Assembly (NCBI GenBank): GCA_031277095.1
Contig: JAISLU010000071.1
Span: forward strand, 47,843-111,842
From: Synergistaceae bacterium
Lineage (GTDB): Bacteria > Synergistota > Synergistia > Synergistales > Aminobacteriaceae
DNA: 64,000 bases
Direction of reading: 5' to 3'
Shown piece after piece: positions 17,392 through 25,457 of this stretch (its first letter is position 1; each line of letters opens with the position of its first letter). Below the pieces are notes generated by a model. It did not search any database. It saw nothing but the letters and a program-made list of their open reading frames with translations, and was not told the origin of the DNA. Position numbers and translations under genes: made by a program.

Positions 17392-18615
17392 ATGTCAGAA
17401 GGAATGCAGGGAAGGGGCGCAAAAAGAATAGGGCTTCTTCCTCGATTGATCTTGGCCATTCTTGCCGGTATCCTCATTGGAACTTACGCTTCCGAATTTT
17501 TCGTTCGCCTGGTGATTACCCTCAGCGGAATTTTCGGCAACTTTTTGAGCTTCGTGATTCCCTTGATCATCATTGGGTTCGTGGCCCCGGGGATCGGAGA
17601 CCTGGGACGCGGCGCGGGGAAAATTTTGATCCTCACCGTGGTTATCGCCTACGCTTCCACGATTTTCGCGGGCAGCAGCGCTTTCTTCGTGGATTCTGCG
17701 ATTTTCCCCAAAATCGTGGAAACCGTGGCCCTCACGGTGGAAAATCCGGAAGAAGCCCTTCTGGCTCCCTTTTTTGTGGTGGAGATGCCGCCTTTGATGA
17801 GCGTCATGACGGCATTGCTTCTGGCCTTCGTTTTGGGGATAGGCATGTCCGCTATCGGCAGCAAGTCCCTTTCCGCCGGAATGCACGAAATCCAAAACAT
17901 CGTTGAAAAACTTCTTTCCGGCGTCATCATTCCGCTGCTGCCTCTTTTGATTTGCGGGACCTTCGCCAATATGACCTATGCGGGCCAAGTGCAGACGCTC
18001 CTCAAGACCTTCGTGAAAGTCTACTTGGTCATCATCGCGCTGCACTGCGCGGTGATTTTCATTCAATATTTCCTTGCCTGCGCCGTCGCCGCAAAAAACC
18101 CCTTCCGCAGCATCGCCACGATGTTCCCGGCCTACATGACAGCCATCGGGACGCAATCCTCCGCCGCAACCATTCCCGTAACGCTGCGCCAGACCAAGAA
18201 AAATGGGGTGCGCGAGGACGTCGCGGACTTTGTCGTTCCTCTTTGCGCCACCATTCACCTTTCAGGCAGCACGATCACCCTGACGAGCTGCTCGATAGCG
18301 GTGATGATGATGCACAATTTCCCAGTGACGTGGAACGCGATGTTTCCCTTTGTCCTGATGCTGGGCGTCGTCATGGTGGCGGCCCCCGGCGTTCCCGGAG
18401 GGGCTGTCATGGCCGCTCTCGGAATCCTGGAGAGTATGCTCCATTTTTCCCCCGACATGCTTTCTTTGATGATCGCCCTCTATCTGGCGCAAGACAGCTT
18501 CGGTACCGCCTGCAACGTCACCGGCGACGGCGCGATTGCGATATTGGTGGACAAGCTGACAGGGAAAAGCAAACCCGCAAATCCTGTAGATTCGGCAGCT
18601 CAGCCAAGTATTTAG
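17392..18615 (+). CDS. Dicarboxylate/amino acid:cation symporter (DAACS family)
   Basis: Inner-membrane secondary transporter that couples uptake of glutamate, other amino acids or C4-dicarboxylates to Na+ or H+. The 407 residues form about eight hydrophobic helices plus two re-entrant hairpins. Family signatures are LSFVIPLIIIGFVAPGI, AIGTQSSAATIPVTLRQ (the Ser-rich hairpin), VPLCATIHLSGST and APGVPGGAVMAALGILES with the following QDSFGTACNVTGDGA. The last resembles the substrate-site NxxxD region. I chose ATG 17392 because it follows GGAGGAATTTTT. The frame extends upstream only through low-complexity repeats. Substrate cannot be fixed from sequence alone. Confidence 0.92.
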   Translation: MSEGMQGRGAKRIGLLPRLILAILAGILIGTYASEFFVRLVITLSGIFGNFLSFVIPLIIIGFVAPGIGDLGRGAGKILILTVVIAYASTIFAGSSAFFVDSAIFPKIVETVALTVENPEEALLAPFFVVEMPPLMSVMTALLLAFVLGIGMSAIGSKSLSAGMHEIQNIVEKLLSGVIIPLLPLLICGTFANMTYAGQVQTLLKTFVKVYLVIIALHCAVIFIQYFLACAVAAKNPFRSIATMFPAYMTAIGTQSSAATIPVTLRQTKKNGVREDVADFVVPLCATIHLSGSTITLTSCSIAVMMMHNFPVTWNAMFPFVLMLGVVMVAAPGVPGGAVMAALGILESMLHFSPDMLSLMIALYLAQDSFGTACNVTGDGAIAILVDKLTGKSKPANPVDSAAQPSI

Positions 18616-18765
18616 TATTTAATATTTAGCCGTGGAGATTTGATTCAGCCGCCCCGTAGTGGAAGTAAAAGTCAAGTATCCATAAAAGTGTGGAGTCGGC
18701 TGTTGCGGCCGGCTTCACCCACCCCATGTCCGTATTGTATCGCCAGATTGACCGCCGGGGGGGCA

Positions 18766-18792
18766 AAAGGCCGGGGCGTGGGCCTTTATTTC
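18766..18792. terminator. Intrinsic terminator between convergent genes
   Basis: AAAGGCC (18766-18772) pairs with GGCCTTT (18781-18787) around an 8-nt loop, followed by ATTT. It lies between the symporter (plus) and the gene ending at 18801 (minus), so it may serve both. Confidence 0.6.
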
Positions 18793-18800
18793 TCCCTTCA

Positions 18801-19382
18801 TTACCATGCCCGTGGCTTGAAGCCTTCCGGCACGTCGATTTTCATAGTGTCTCCAGACTGAGAAATCACAAAAAAACCCGTTTTCAAAGCATATTCTTTT
18901 ACATTTTCGAACATGATCGCCCCTGCCACGGCGCCGTACAACTTTCGCCTGTCCTGGCGCGCATCCGCGTAGCGCCTCAGCGTTGCCATCCTTTTTACGT
19001 GTTCTTTGATATCGTCAATTTTCAATTGCGCCTTGACTTCAACGGCTATGGCACAGTCTCCGTTTTCCAGAAAAATATCTACTTCGGCCGCGATATTCTT
19101 TGATGTATCCGCAATCATGATATTCGGCCCGTATCGGGTGAAGTTAAAGCCCAGAGCGTTGAATTTCTTCAGAAGATTGGGCGCGACCAGGTGTTCTACC
19201 GTGCTGCCGAATTTTCTGCCCAAATCTCCAATTTGTCGGTCGGTCTCCCGCATCCGCCGGTCAGCTTCCCGCGTTCGCCGGTCGAACTCCTCTTGTGACT
19301 TCACGAACGCCGCCCAAAACTCTTCGAGGGTGGGCAAAGTTTGCGGTTTATTCGTTCCCGCTTTCCCCATCGCTTTCTCCAT
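18801..19382 (-). CDS. PD-(D/E)XK nuclease-like protein with coiled coil (DUF3782-like)
   Basis: A 193-residue protein. The N-terminal half is a charged coiled coil (RRTREADRRMRETDRQIGDL). The C-terminal half resembles a PD-(D/E)XK fold: GSTVEHLV helix, then AAEVDIFLENG with Asp, then AIAVEVKAQL giving the ExK. The family is frequent in cyanobacteria, spirochaetes and other host-associated bacteria and is generally annotated as DUF3782 or a hypothetical nuclease; its function is unknown. I chose ATG 19382, which lies 10 nt after GGGAG, over a GTG three codons upstream. It is a single gene between convergent and divergent neighbours. I infer nuclease-fold similarity only, not activity. Confidence 0.7.
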   Translation of the reverse strand: MEKAMGKAGTNKPQTLPTLEEFWAAFVKSQEEFDRRTREADRRMRETDRQIGDLGRKFGSTVEHLVAPNLLKKFNALGFNFTRYGPNIMIADTSKNIAAEVDIFLENGDCAIAVEVKAQLKIDDIKEHVKRMATLRRYADARQDRRKLYGAVAGAIMFENVKEYALKTGFFVISQSGDTMKIDVPEGFKPRAW

Positions 19383-19477
19383 CGCGTTCACACTCCCTTC
19401 TGTCTTTCGTAAATTATTTTATCTCAAGAGCGGCAGGCGCGGCGCAAAAGGCTGGGAAATTTTTCCTTATTCACTAT

Positions 19478-19490
19478 ATGAGCCGCTCAT
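19478..19490. promoter_or_regulatory. Inverted repeat in the GntR-gene promoter (candidate operator)
   Basis: ATGAG-CCG-CTCAT is a perfect 5-3-5 inverted repeat that ends 1 bp before an extended -10 (19492-19500). The position suits repression. Binding by the downstream GntR protein is inference. Confidence 0.5.
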
Positions 19491-19491
19491 C

Positions 19492-19500
19492 TGTTATAAT
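19492..19500 (+). promoter_or_regulatory. Extended -10 promoter for the GntR regulator
   Basis: TGTTATAAT is an extended -10 element 53 bp before the ATG at 19554. The -35 region is weak, as expected for an extended -10 promoter. Confidence 0.55.
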
Positions 19501-19553
19501 TTTTTGAAAGTGGACACTCTTGGCGGACGCGGGAAACGGAGAGAAGGAGACAA

Positions 19554-20216
19554 ATGGGGACGAAGACCTTTTTGTCGTTTGGCGAGCAAATCTATCAGAC
19601 TTTGAAAGAGCGCATCCTCAGCAACTATTACGCGCCGGGGACGTTGCTCCAGATCGAAAAATTGGCGGCCGAAATGGGCGTCAGCAGCACCCCCATACGG
19701 GAAACTCTCTTCAAGCTGCACAGTATCGGCTTGGTCAATATCGTGCGCAACAAGGGCGCGCTGGTCTCCGGGATCGACGCGGTGATGGCGCGGAACGTCT
19801 GGCAGTTCCGGATGCTTCTCGAAACCTTCGTCGCGCGAGAGGCCGTCCCCAACATTCAGGCCGCGGACCTGAAGAACCTGAAAACCACCATCGAGGGCTA
19901 TCTGGAGAACCTCTCGGACTTCGACCTCTACCAGCGGATCGACCGGGAGCTTCATTTGCTGTTGTGCGACAACGCCGAGAACGACCTCGTCAAAGAGGCG
20001 CTCAAAAACCTGCTGGACCAATCCCGGCGGGTGCGGTACTTCGCGGAGAGCCACCCCCCGGTGGAGGACATTCTGATCACGATTTCCCAAGAGCACATGG
20101 CCATTGTGGAGGCCCTGGAGAGCCGCGACCCGGACGCCGTCGTCCGCGCCCTGGAGCATCATCTGGCCCAGGGGGAGAAGCGCGTCCTGCGGGCGCTGGA
20201 GAAACATAAGCTATAA
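19554..20216 (+). CDS. GntR-family transcriptional regulator (FadR/FCD subfamily)
   Basis: A 220-residue regulator. The winged helix-turn-helix is at residues 8-75 (IYQTLKERILSNYYAPGTLL, LAAEMGVSSTPIRETLFKL, GLVNIVRNKGALVSGI). An all-helical FCD ligand-binding domain follows (RMLLETFVAREAV, DRELHLLLCDNAEND, EHMAIVEALESRDPD, LEHHLAQGEKRVL). FCD members bind small carboxylates with a metal held by His/Asp residues; Asp and His residues are present at suitable places. ATG 19554 follows AAGGAGACAA. The nitroreductase 165 bp downstream is a possible target; the gene upstream runs divergently. Effector unknown. Confidence 0.92.
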   Translation: MGTKTFLSFGEQIYQTLKERILSNYYAPGTLLQIEKLAAEMGVSSTPIRETLFKLHSIGLVNIVRNKGALVSGIDAVMARNVWQFRMLLETFVAREAVPNIQAADLKNLKTTIEGYLENLSDFDLYQRIDRELHLLLCDNAENDLVKEALKNLLDQSRRVRYFAESHPPVEDILITISQEHMAIVEALESRDPDAVVRALEHHLAQGEKRVLRALEKHKL

Positions 20217-20249
20217 TATCGCTGAGTATTGCAGCCATTCACGAGGGAG

Positions 20250-20330
20250 GGCCGGCCGATAAGCAGACGACAAAGTGAGTTTTGCCGGCCGCTTGGTTTC
20301 TTCGTCAGCGAGCCGCGCCCCCCTGAGTTT
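20250..20330. repeat. Inverted repeat plus orphan palindrome arm upstream of the nitroreductase gene
   Basis: GGCCGGC (20250-20256) can pair with GCCGGCC (20284-20290) across a 27-nt loop. Nearby, 20313-20330 contains GCCCCCCTGAGTTT, which matches the right arm of the palindromic element at 25458-25594 without its left partner. Confidence 0.55.
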
Positions 20331-20380
20331 GAATGTTTGCGGAGTGTTTGGGTATTTTGTATTTTGCAGGAGGAACTTTT

Positions 20381-20908
20381 ATGGTGGAAAACGAGACAAT
20401 CAAGGCAATTTTGGCGCGGCGGAGCATCCGTCGTTTCGAGGCCAAGCCGGTGGAGCGGGAGAAGATCGACGCGCTCTTGGCCTGCGCCACCGCCGCGCCC
20501 AGCGCGAACAACTTCCGCCCGTGGCACTTCGTCGAGACCACGGACCCCGCCGCTCTCAGGGCGTTGGCGGACGCGCACCCCTACGGGAAGATGACGGCGG
20601 AGGCCGGGGTGGCCATTGTCGTTTGCGCGGAGAAGGAGCGGGACAAGGTGCCCGACGTCTGGTGGGAGCAGGACTGCGGCGCGGCGATGGAGAACATTCT
20701 CGTGGCCGCCGTGGCGTTGGGGTTGGGCGGCGTGTGGCTCGGTGTCCATCATCATGGGCCCAGCGGGCTGCCGGAGAAGGTGCGGAAGGTTTTGGGCATA
20801 CCCGCCCATATTCAGGTCATGGGCATTGCCGCCATCGGCTACGGCGCGGAGGTCAAGCCCCCCTACGGAGCGGCCGACCCTGCCCTCGTCCACAAGGGCC
20901 GTTGGTGA
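20381..20908 (+). CDS. Nitroreductase-family flavoprotein
   Basis: FMN-dependent NAD(P)H oxidoreductase of the nitroreductase superfamily, 175 residues, on the short side as for many gut-anaerobe members. Seen: the N-terminal ILARRSIRRFEAKPV with the FMN-phosphate Arg cluster, ATAAPSANNFRPWHFV, QDCGAAMENILVAAVALGLGGVWLGV, and a final GYGAEVKPP. I chose ATG 20381, which lies 6 nt after AGGAGGA. The longer frame from 20333 adds only a Phe/Cys-rich stretch without a ribosome site. The physiological substrate is unknown. It follows a GntR regulator that may control it. Confidence 0.92.
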   Translation: MVENETIKAILARRSIRRFEAKPVEREKIDALLACATAAPSANNFRPWHFVETTDPAALRALADAHPYGKMTAEAGVAIVVCAEKERDKVPDVWWEQDCGAAMENILVAAVALGLGGVWLGVHHHGPSGLPEKVRKVLGIPAHIQVMGIAAIGYGAEVKPPYGAADPALVHKGRW

Positions 20909-20948
20909 GAAATTTGTTTGATATGGACTCTATCGAGGAGGTTTTATT

Positions 20949-22961
20949 GTGAAAAATGCAAGTGTGAAATGGCGGGTAATCATAGGTATAGCCCTCTGCG
21001 CCTTCCTGCTGACCGCAAGCGGCGCTTGGGCGGCGAACTCGTGGGACCCTGATACGGGAACTTTGATCATTGATCAGCGTTTGCCAGGAGTCAGTAGTCC
21101 CCCCCCTAGAGGTGGTCTACAGAAAGCGATTGAGGCTATCGGAACAGTAGACTCAGTTGATGTGCGTTCGCTAATCATAAAACCCAGCGCCACTCCTGGT
21201 GGGGGGACCCCCACGACCGGTGGCATCATCACGTCGGGAGATATTTTGTACATTGCGTCAGGGCAAAGCTATGCCCCGTCACCTCTTCCTTATAATGGAA
21301 TGAATAATCTCGTAAGTCTCGACTGTACAGGCGCGACAAGTACAACTGGAGGGTCTCTTTCAGCGGATCTCGGAATCTTTTTCCCAAAGTTGAAGTTTTT
21401 TTCCGTGCCCGAGGGAGTAAATACAATCAGCAATGACGCTTTAGCGGGGGCTACTAATCTTAAGATGGTGATTTTACCGACCACTGTCACGTTAATCAGC
21501 AAGGACGCTTTTCCAACAAGCATCGACAGAATCGTCTTCACAAGTCCATCGCCACCGGTGATGGATCTAGATATATTTTCTCCTGATAAGACTTCTTCTT
21601 TAACTATTATAGTTCCTCAGGGTGCGGTGTCGTCCTATGAAACTGCATTGTTGAATTCAGCAGGAATATCTTTTGATAATATAACTGTAAAATCCGCGAA
21701 GGTAAATTCAATTACCCCGAGTAAGAAGGCCCTTTCTTCTGCAGGTGGGAGTGTGACGGCAAGTATCGAGGGAGCTGACTTACGGGGACAGAAGATCACA
21801 GTCTTGCGTGGAGGAATAGACTCGTTTCCAGCGGATATTGTCACTGACACGGCGGCCTCGGCGGACGTACTTATTCCGCCGAATGACGGAACCGCAGCCG
21901 TTACGCATACGTTGACGGTAATGTTGAACGGTGCGTTGGTCGTCCCTACTGTCTCTACCACGGTGGTGGTGAGTGCTGACGAAGAGCCCGACGACCCGTA
22001 TAACCCCCTTGATGATGTAGAATTAACACCGAGTTCGTTATCCTTGGCGGTAGGCGAAACGAAAACTTTGACGGCAACGCTCGCTCCATCTAATACGACC
22101 AGCAAGGACATTACCGCGAAGTGGCAGTCAGGTAACGCCGCCGTCGCGACGGTCACAGAGGTGAAAAATACGGGAATCACCCGAACAGCCACAGTCACGG
22201 GGGTCTCGAAAGGGTCGGCTCGCGTCACGATCTGGATTGGTGATATCATTAAAGAATGCGTCGTCACCGTAACCGATGCCCCGTTTACGCCGCCCACACC
22301 CACTGGCATCAACTTCGTCTTGCCCAACCAGACGTTGCAGGTCGGGCAGACCAAACCTCTGGCGTGGAACTTGGTTCCGACCGGCGCGACTGCGACGGTA
22401 ACGTTGACGTCCAGCAATCCGGCAGTTGTCACGGTCAGCCCATCCACTACTACAGGACTGACGGCCACGCTAACGGGCTTGACCCCAGGATCGGCGATCA
22501 TTACGGCGAGTACCGACAATGGCAAGACAACAACCTGCACGGTCCAGGTCACGGGCGAAGCGGGGGTGACGGGCACTATCAACAGGGTGGCTTTGAGTAC
22601 ACAGAACCTTGCCGCCGGCAGACCCTTCGATATCCAAGTGAGCTTGGCCAGCGTCCCGAATACGGTGAGAATTGACGTGCTGCGCCCGGACTGGCTGACC
22701 GACAGCTTGACCGCCAGGATAGAGGGCCTGACGGCCTGGGTCTCCTATACGCCGCCCCAAGAGGGCACCTACACCATCACCGCGACGGCGTATAACTCCA
22801 GCGGCGTACCGACCGGAAGCGGCACTCAGTCCTTTGTGGTGACGTCGGGAGGCAGAAGCGGCCACGGCAGCGGCGGTGGTGGCGGATGCAGCGCGGCGGG
22901 GATAGGGCTGTTGGCTCTCGCCCTCGTGCCGGTGGTTTGGAAAATCAAAAAGAGCAAATAA
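20949..22961 (+). CDS. Exported LRR/Ig-like surface protein with Synergist-CTERM signal
   Basis: A 670-residue exported protein with a clear signal peptide (residues 1-29, ending SGAWA). Residues 130-200 resemble BspA-type leucine-rich repeats (FFSVPEGVNTISNDAL, LKMVILPTTVTLISKDAF). Then comes an IPT-like segment (SITPSKKALSSAGGSVTASI) and two BIG2 Ig-like domains (LTPSSLSLAVGETKTLTATL and VLPNQTLQVGQTKPLAW). The end is GGGGGCSAAG, a hydrophobic helix and KIKKSK, i.e. a Synergist-CTERM anchor. GTG 20949 follows GAGGAGG. The first two-thirds has visibly lower GC than the C-terminal part, so it may be a domain mosaic. Likely a surface or adhesion protein. Confidence 0.88.
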   Translation: MKNASVKWRVIIGIALCAFLLTASGAWAANSWDPDTGTLIIDQRLPGVSSPPPRGGLQKAIEAIGTVDSVDVRSLIIKPSATPGGGTPTTGGIITSGDILYIASGQSYAPSPLPYNGMNNLVSLDCTGATSTTGGSLSADLGIFFPKLKFFSVPEGVNTISNDALAGATNLKMVILPTTVTLISKDAFPTSIDRIVFTSPSPPVMDLDIFSPDKTSSLTIIVPQGAVSSYETALLNSAGISFDNITVKSAKVNSITPSKKALSSAGGSVTASIEGADLRGQKITVLRGGIDSFPADIVTDTAASADVLIPPNDGTAAVTHTLTVMLNGALVVPTVSTTVVVSADEEPDDPYNPLDDVELTPSSLSLAVGETKTLTATLAPSNTTSKDITAKWQSGNAAVATVTEVKNTGITRTATVTGVSKGSARVTIWIGDIIKECVVTVTDAPFTPPTPTGINFVLPNQTLQVGQTKPLAWNLVPTGATATVTLTSSNPAVVTVSPSTTTGLTATLTGLTPGSAIITASTDNGKTTTCTVQVTGEAGVTGTINRVALSTQNLAAGRPFDIQVSLASVPNTVRIDVLRPDWLTDSLTARIEGLTAWVSYTPPQEGTYTITATAYNSSGVPTGSGTQSFVVTSGGRSGHGSGGGGGCSAAGIGLLALALVPVVWKIKKSK

Positions 22962-22991
22962 AGAGCAACGCGTTTTATATCCAGTAAACCT

Positions 22992-23028
22992 TTCGGGAGT
23001 TCGGCTTCGGGCTCCCGAATTTTTTTTG
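22992..23028 (+). terminator. Rho-independent terminator after the Synergist-CTERM surface protein
   Basis: TTCGGGAG (22992-22999) and CTCCCGAA (23012-23019) form a perfect 8-bp stem, followed by eight T residues. It is 31 bp after the stop codon. Confidence 0.9.
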
Positions 23029-23082
23029 TCTCCGGCGTCCCCGACATCTGCGGCGTTGCCTTCTGCTTTGTTTCATCTTCCT

Positions 23083-23091
23083 TGGTATAAT
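23083..23091 (+). promoter_or_regulatory. Extended -10 promoter before the toxin remnant
   Basis: TGGTATAAT (TGn plus TATAAT) lies about 10 bp before a GAGGTGA ribosome-like site. It suggests the decayed locus may still be transcribed. Confidence 0.45.
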
Positions 23092-23103
23092 TAAATAGAA
23101 GAG

Positions 23104-23366
23104 GTGATTGTCATCCCAAAGCGGACAATGTTTGAAGTGATCTTTTACGAGGAGAATCACGGACGGCAACCTGTAAAAGAAGTACTCATTGAATTGCGTG
23201 ATAAGGCGAAAACCAGCAAAGATGTACGCATCCAATACGAGAAGTTGCTGACGTACATCCGGGCTTTGTTCTGTTGCACCACTTCATCAAAAAGACACAG
23301 AAAACACCCGTCAAAGAAATTGATCAGGCCAAACGTAATCTAAAAGATTTCCTTGATAAGGAATAA
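23104..23366 (+). pseudogene. Decayed HigB/Gp49-type toxin with internal deletion and frameshift
   Basis: The first part reads MFEVIFYEENHGRQPVKEVL, then LRDKAKTSKDVRIQYEKLLTYIRAL, typical of the phage-derived Gp49-like/HigB toxin family. The frame then goes wrong (FCCTTSSKRHRKHP). In the +1 frame from about 23265 the family's C-terminus appears: FVLLHHFIKKTQKTPVKEID and then QAKRNLKDFLDKE, stopping at 23366. The family's middle, about 40-50 residues with the catalytic core strands, is absent. So this is an internal deletion that also shifted frame. A functional RNase is very unlikely. A truncated antitoxin follows at 23374. Confidence 0.85.
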
Positions 23367-23373
23367 ATAAAAA

Positions 23374-23571
23374 ATGGCAAAAACGAACAGTGTCCGTTTC
23401 AGAGATTTTTATAATGACAACGTTACCCCCGCCGAGCGCGCAAAAATTGAGTGCGAGGTCGAGTTGATCGGCAAGTCGATCGATGGGCGGGAGAGCAAAA
23501 GACTGACCCAGGGCCAATTGGCCGAGGTTATCGACGGAGACACGGAGGCGGGCGGCAATTTTGGGCAATAA
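23374..23571 (+). pseudogene. Truncated HigA-type antitoxin
   Basis: 65 residues. The N-terminal part (RFRDFYNDNVTPAERAKIECEVELIG) and the start of an HTH (RLTQGQLAEVI) match the HigA/XRE antitoxins that pair with Gp49-like toxins. The reading then passes into DGDTEAGGNFGQ and stops, so the recognition helix and the rest of the XRE domain are missing. It starts 7 bp after the toxin remnant's stop, in the standard toxin-antitoxin order of this family. Both partners are broken, which suggests one decay history. Loss of the toxin would have removed selection on the antitoxin. Confidence 0.7.
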
Positions 23572-23573
23572 CT

Positions 23574-23601
23574 TTGCGCTATTCTACACTGGCGGTATAA
23601 T
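23574..23601 (+). promoter_or_regulatory. Promoter upstream of the nucleoside kinase gene
   Basis: -35 TTGCGC (23574-23579), 16-bp spacer, -10 TATAAT (23596-23601). A CGTTTT-aa-AAAACG inverted repeat lies just downstream (about 23614-23627). Confidence 0.55.
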
Positions 23602-23636
23602 AAGAAATATAGTCGTTTTAAAAAACGTTAAAATTA

Positions 23637-23708
23637 GACGCGCTAAATAGAGCAATTGACTTGTTTTTTAGATATTCTAACTTTAGGCTTTTTATCTTAA
23701 TTCACTAT
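23637..23708 (+). repeat. Dispersed repeat, copy B
   Basis: Begins GACGCGCTAAATAGAGCAAT, continues through TTTTTTAGATATTCTAACTT and ends CTTAATTCACTAT. Its 3' 47 bp are almost identical to copy C (33513-33560). It aligns along its length to the reverse complement of copy A (15819-15894). It sits just upstream of the nucleoside kinase. Confidence 0.88.
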
Positions 23709-23798
23709 ATTGCGGTAACTGTTCAAGCCTCCCAGGTCGATTTTCTCTGCCCTCCGAGCTTGAATGGGCAAATTTGCGGGACTGAGGAGGAACCTTCC

Positions 23799-25442
23799 AT
23801 GGCCTTCACTATCAAGTTCAAGGATGGAAAATATGTGACCAGCGAATCGCCCATCGCGGGGCGCAGCGTTATGGCCGAGTTGGGCGTACCGGCCGACAGC
23901 GGGATCGTCGCGTGGCGGGTCAACAACTATACGCGGCCTCTGGAATGGCTTGTGGAGGACGACTGCGTGGCGGAGTTCGTCACCACCACCTCCAGCGAGG
24001 GGCTGCAGATCTATCGGCGGTCTCTCGATTTTCTTTTCGTCATCGCCTGCGAAAAGACCCTGAAACGCAAGGCCATTTTGCGGCACTCCATCAGCGAGGG
24101 GCACTATTGGGAGTTCGAGGGCGAGAAGGCAACCCAGTCCGACGCCTATAGACTGCACGCGGAGATGAGCGAGATCGTGCGGCAGGACATCCCCTTCATA
24201 CGGAAGATCCTGCCCATCGACAAGGCCCGGCGCATTTTCGAGGAACAGGGCGAACCGGAGATCGCGGAGCTGTTCGTGCGGGCGAACTTGGACCCCGTGG
24301 AAGTATACCGCTGCGGCTCCCAGTACGGCTATTTCTGCGGCACTATGGCCCCGTCCACCGGGGTGCTGAAGACCTTCGACGTCGTGCCTTTCTCCTACGG
24401 CATCGTTTTGCAGTTTCCCACCCTGGCCCTGCCCGACGGCATCCTTCCCTTTCGGGGGAACAAGGCGCTGGCGGAGGTCTTTTTCGACTACGCCCACTGG
24501 CTGGAGGTGCTGGACCTGAACTATCTCAGCAGCCTGCACCGCCACGTGACCCGCGGCAGGTCTCAGGAACTCATTTTGATCTCCGAGGCCTTCCATTCCC
24601 AGCGGCTTTCAGGTATCGCGGAGGAAATAGCCTCCCGCCCGGAAGTGAAGGTCGTCACCGTCGCCGGGCCGTCGGGCTCGGGGAAAACCACCTTTTCGGA
24701 GCGCCTCAAGATCCAGTTGATCGTCTGCGGCAAAAACCCCGTGACACTGCCTATGGACAACTATTTTTTGGAGCGGGAGGACGCGCCCGAAGACGAAAAC
24801 GGGGACCCTGATTACGAAATTTTGGAGGCCCTGGACCTTCCCCTTTTGGCGGACAACCTGGCCCGCATTCTCAAGGGCGAGGAGGTGGTGGCCCCCCGCT
24901 ACGATTTCGTGCTGGGCAAGAAAAAGCCGGGCAAGGTCATACAATTGAAGGCCGACGACATACTGATCATGGAGGGCATCCACGGGCTCAACGAGCGGAT
25001 TATGGAAATGCTGCCCGAGGGGAACCGGTTCACCCTCTTCGTTTCGCCTCTGACGGGGATCTGCATCGACCCCCACAACCGAACCAGCACCGGCGACAAC
25101 CGGCTGCTTCGGCGCATCGTCCGCGATTACCGCACCCGGGGCAAGTCCGCCCAGATCACCCTGGAAATGTACCCCAAGGTGGTGCAGGGCGCCATGCGCT
25201 ATATTTTCCCCCTCCAAAGCCGGGCGAACATGGTCTTCAACTCGGCCCTGCCCTACGAGCTGGGGGTGCTGAAGGGGTACGTGGAGCCCATTTTGCACAC
25301 GGTGGACGAGGAGTCGCCGGTGTTCGGGGACGCCCTGCGATTGCTGAACATTCTGAAATTCGTTCCCTCCATCCAATCCGAGGGAATCCCCAACAACTCC
25401 GTCATCCGCGAGTTCATCGGCGGAAGCTGCCTGGACGTATGA
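23799..25442 (+). CDS. Nucleoside kinase with ThrRS-like N-terminus (uridine kinase-like)
   Basis: A 547-residue phosphoribulokinase/uridine-kinase-family protein. The N-terminal 60-70 residues (FTIKFKDGKYVTSESPIAGRS) form a TGS/ubiquitin-like domain. The middle resembles the threonyl-tRNA synthetase editing region (RRSLDFLFVIACEKTLKRKAIL, HYWEFEGEKA). The C-terminal kinase has Walker A VAGPSGSGKTTFSERL, a lid-like PRYDFVLGKKKPGKV, and DILIMEGIHGLNERI. Such fusions are common in Clostridia and Synergistota and are annotated as nucleoside or uridine kinases. I chose ATG 23799 after GAGGAGG; the longer frame runs back into the dispersed repeat and is not credible. Probable role: pyrimidine nucleoside salvage. 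Confidence 0.9.
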   Translation: MAFTIKFKDGKYVTSESPIAGRSVMAELGVPADSGIVAWRVNNYTRPLEWLVEDDCVAEFVTTTSSEGLQIYRRSLDFLFVIACEKTLKRKAILRHSISEGHYWEFEGEKATQSDAYRLHAEMSEIVRQDIPFIRKILPIDKARRIFEEQGEPEIAELFVRANLDPVEVYRCGSQYGYFCGTMAPSTGVLKTFDVVPFSYGIVLQFPTLALPDGILPFRGNKALAEVFFDYAHWLEVLDLNYLSSLHRHVTRGRSQELILISEAFHSQRLSGIAEEIASRPEVKVVTVAGPSGSGKTTFSERLKIQLIVCGKNPVTLPMDNYFLEREDAPEDENGDPDYEILEALDLPLLADNLARILKGEEVVAPRYDFVLGKKKPGKVIQLKADDILIMEGIHGLNERIMEMLPEGNRFTLFVSPLTGICIDPHNRTSTGDNRLLRRIVRDYRTRGKSAQITLEMYPKVVQGAMRYIFPLQSRANMVFNSALPYELGVLKGYVEPILHTVDEESPVFGDALRLLNILKFVPSIQSEGIPNNSVIREFIGGSCLDV

Positions 25443-25457
25443 ACGACAAGGGGGTTA

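Noticed and set aside
23661-23798. N-terminal extension of the nucleoside kinase
   Set aside because: The extra 46 codons are translated from dispersed repeat B, and the ATG at 23799 has a strong GAGGAGG site.
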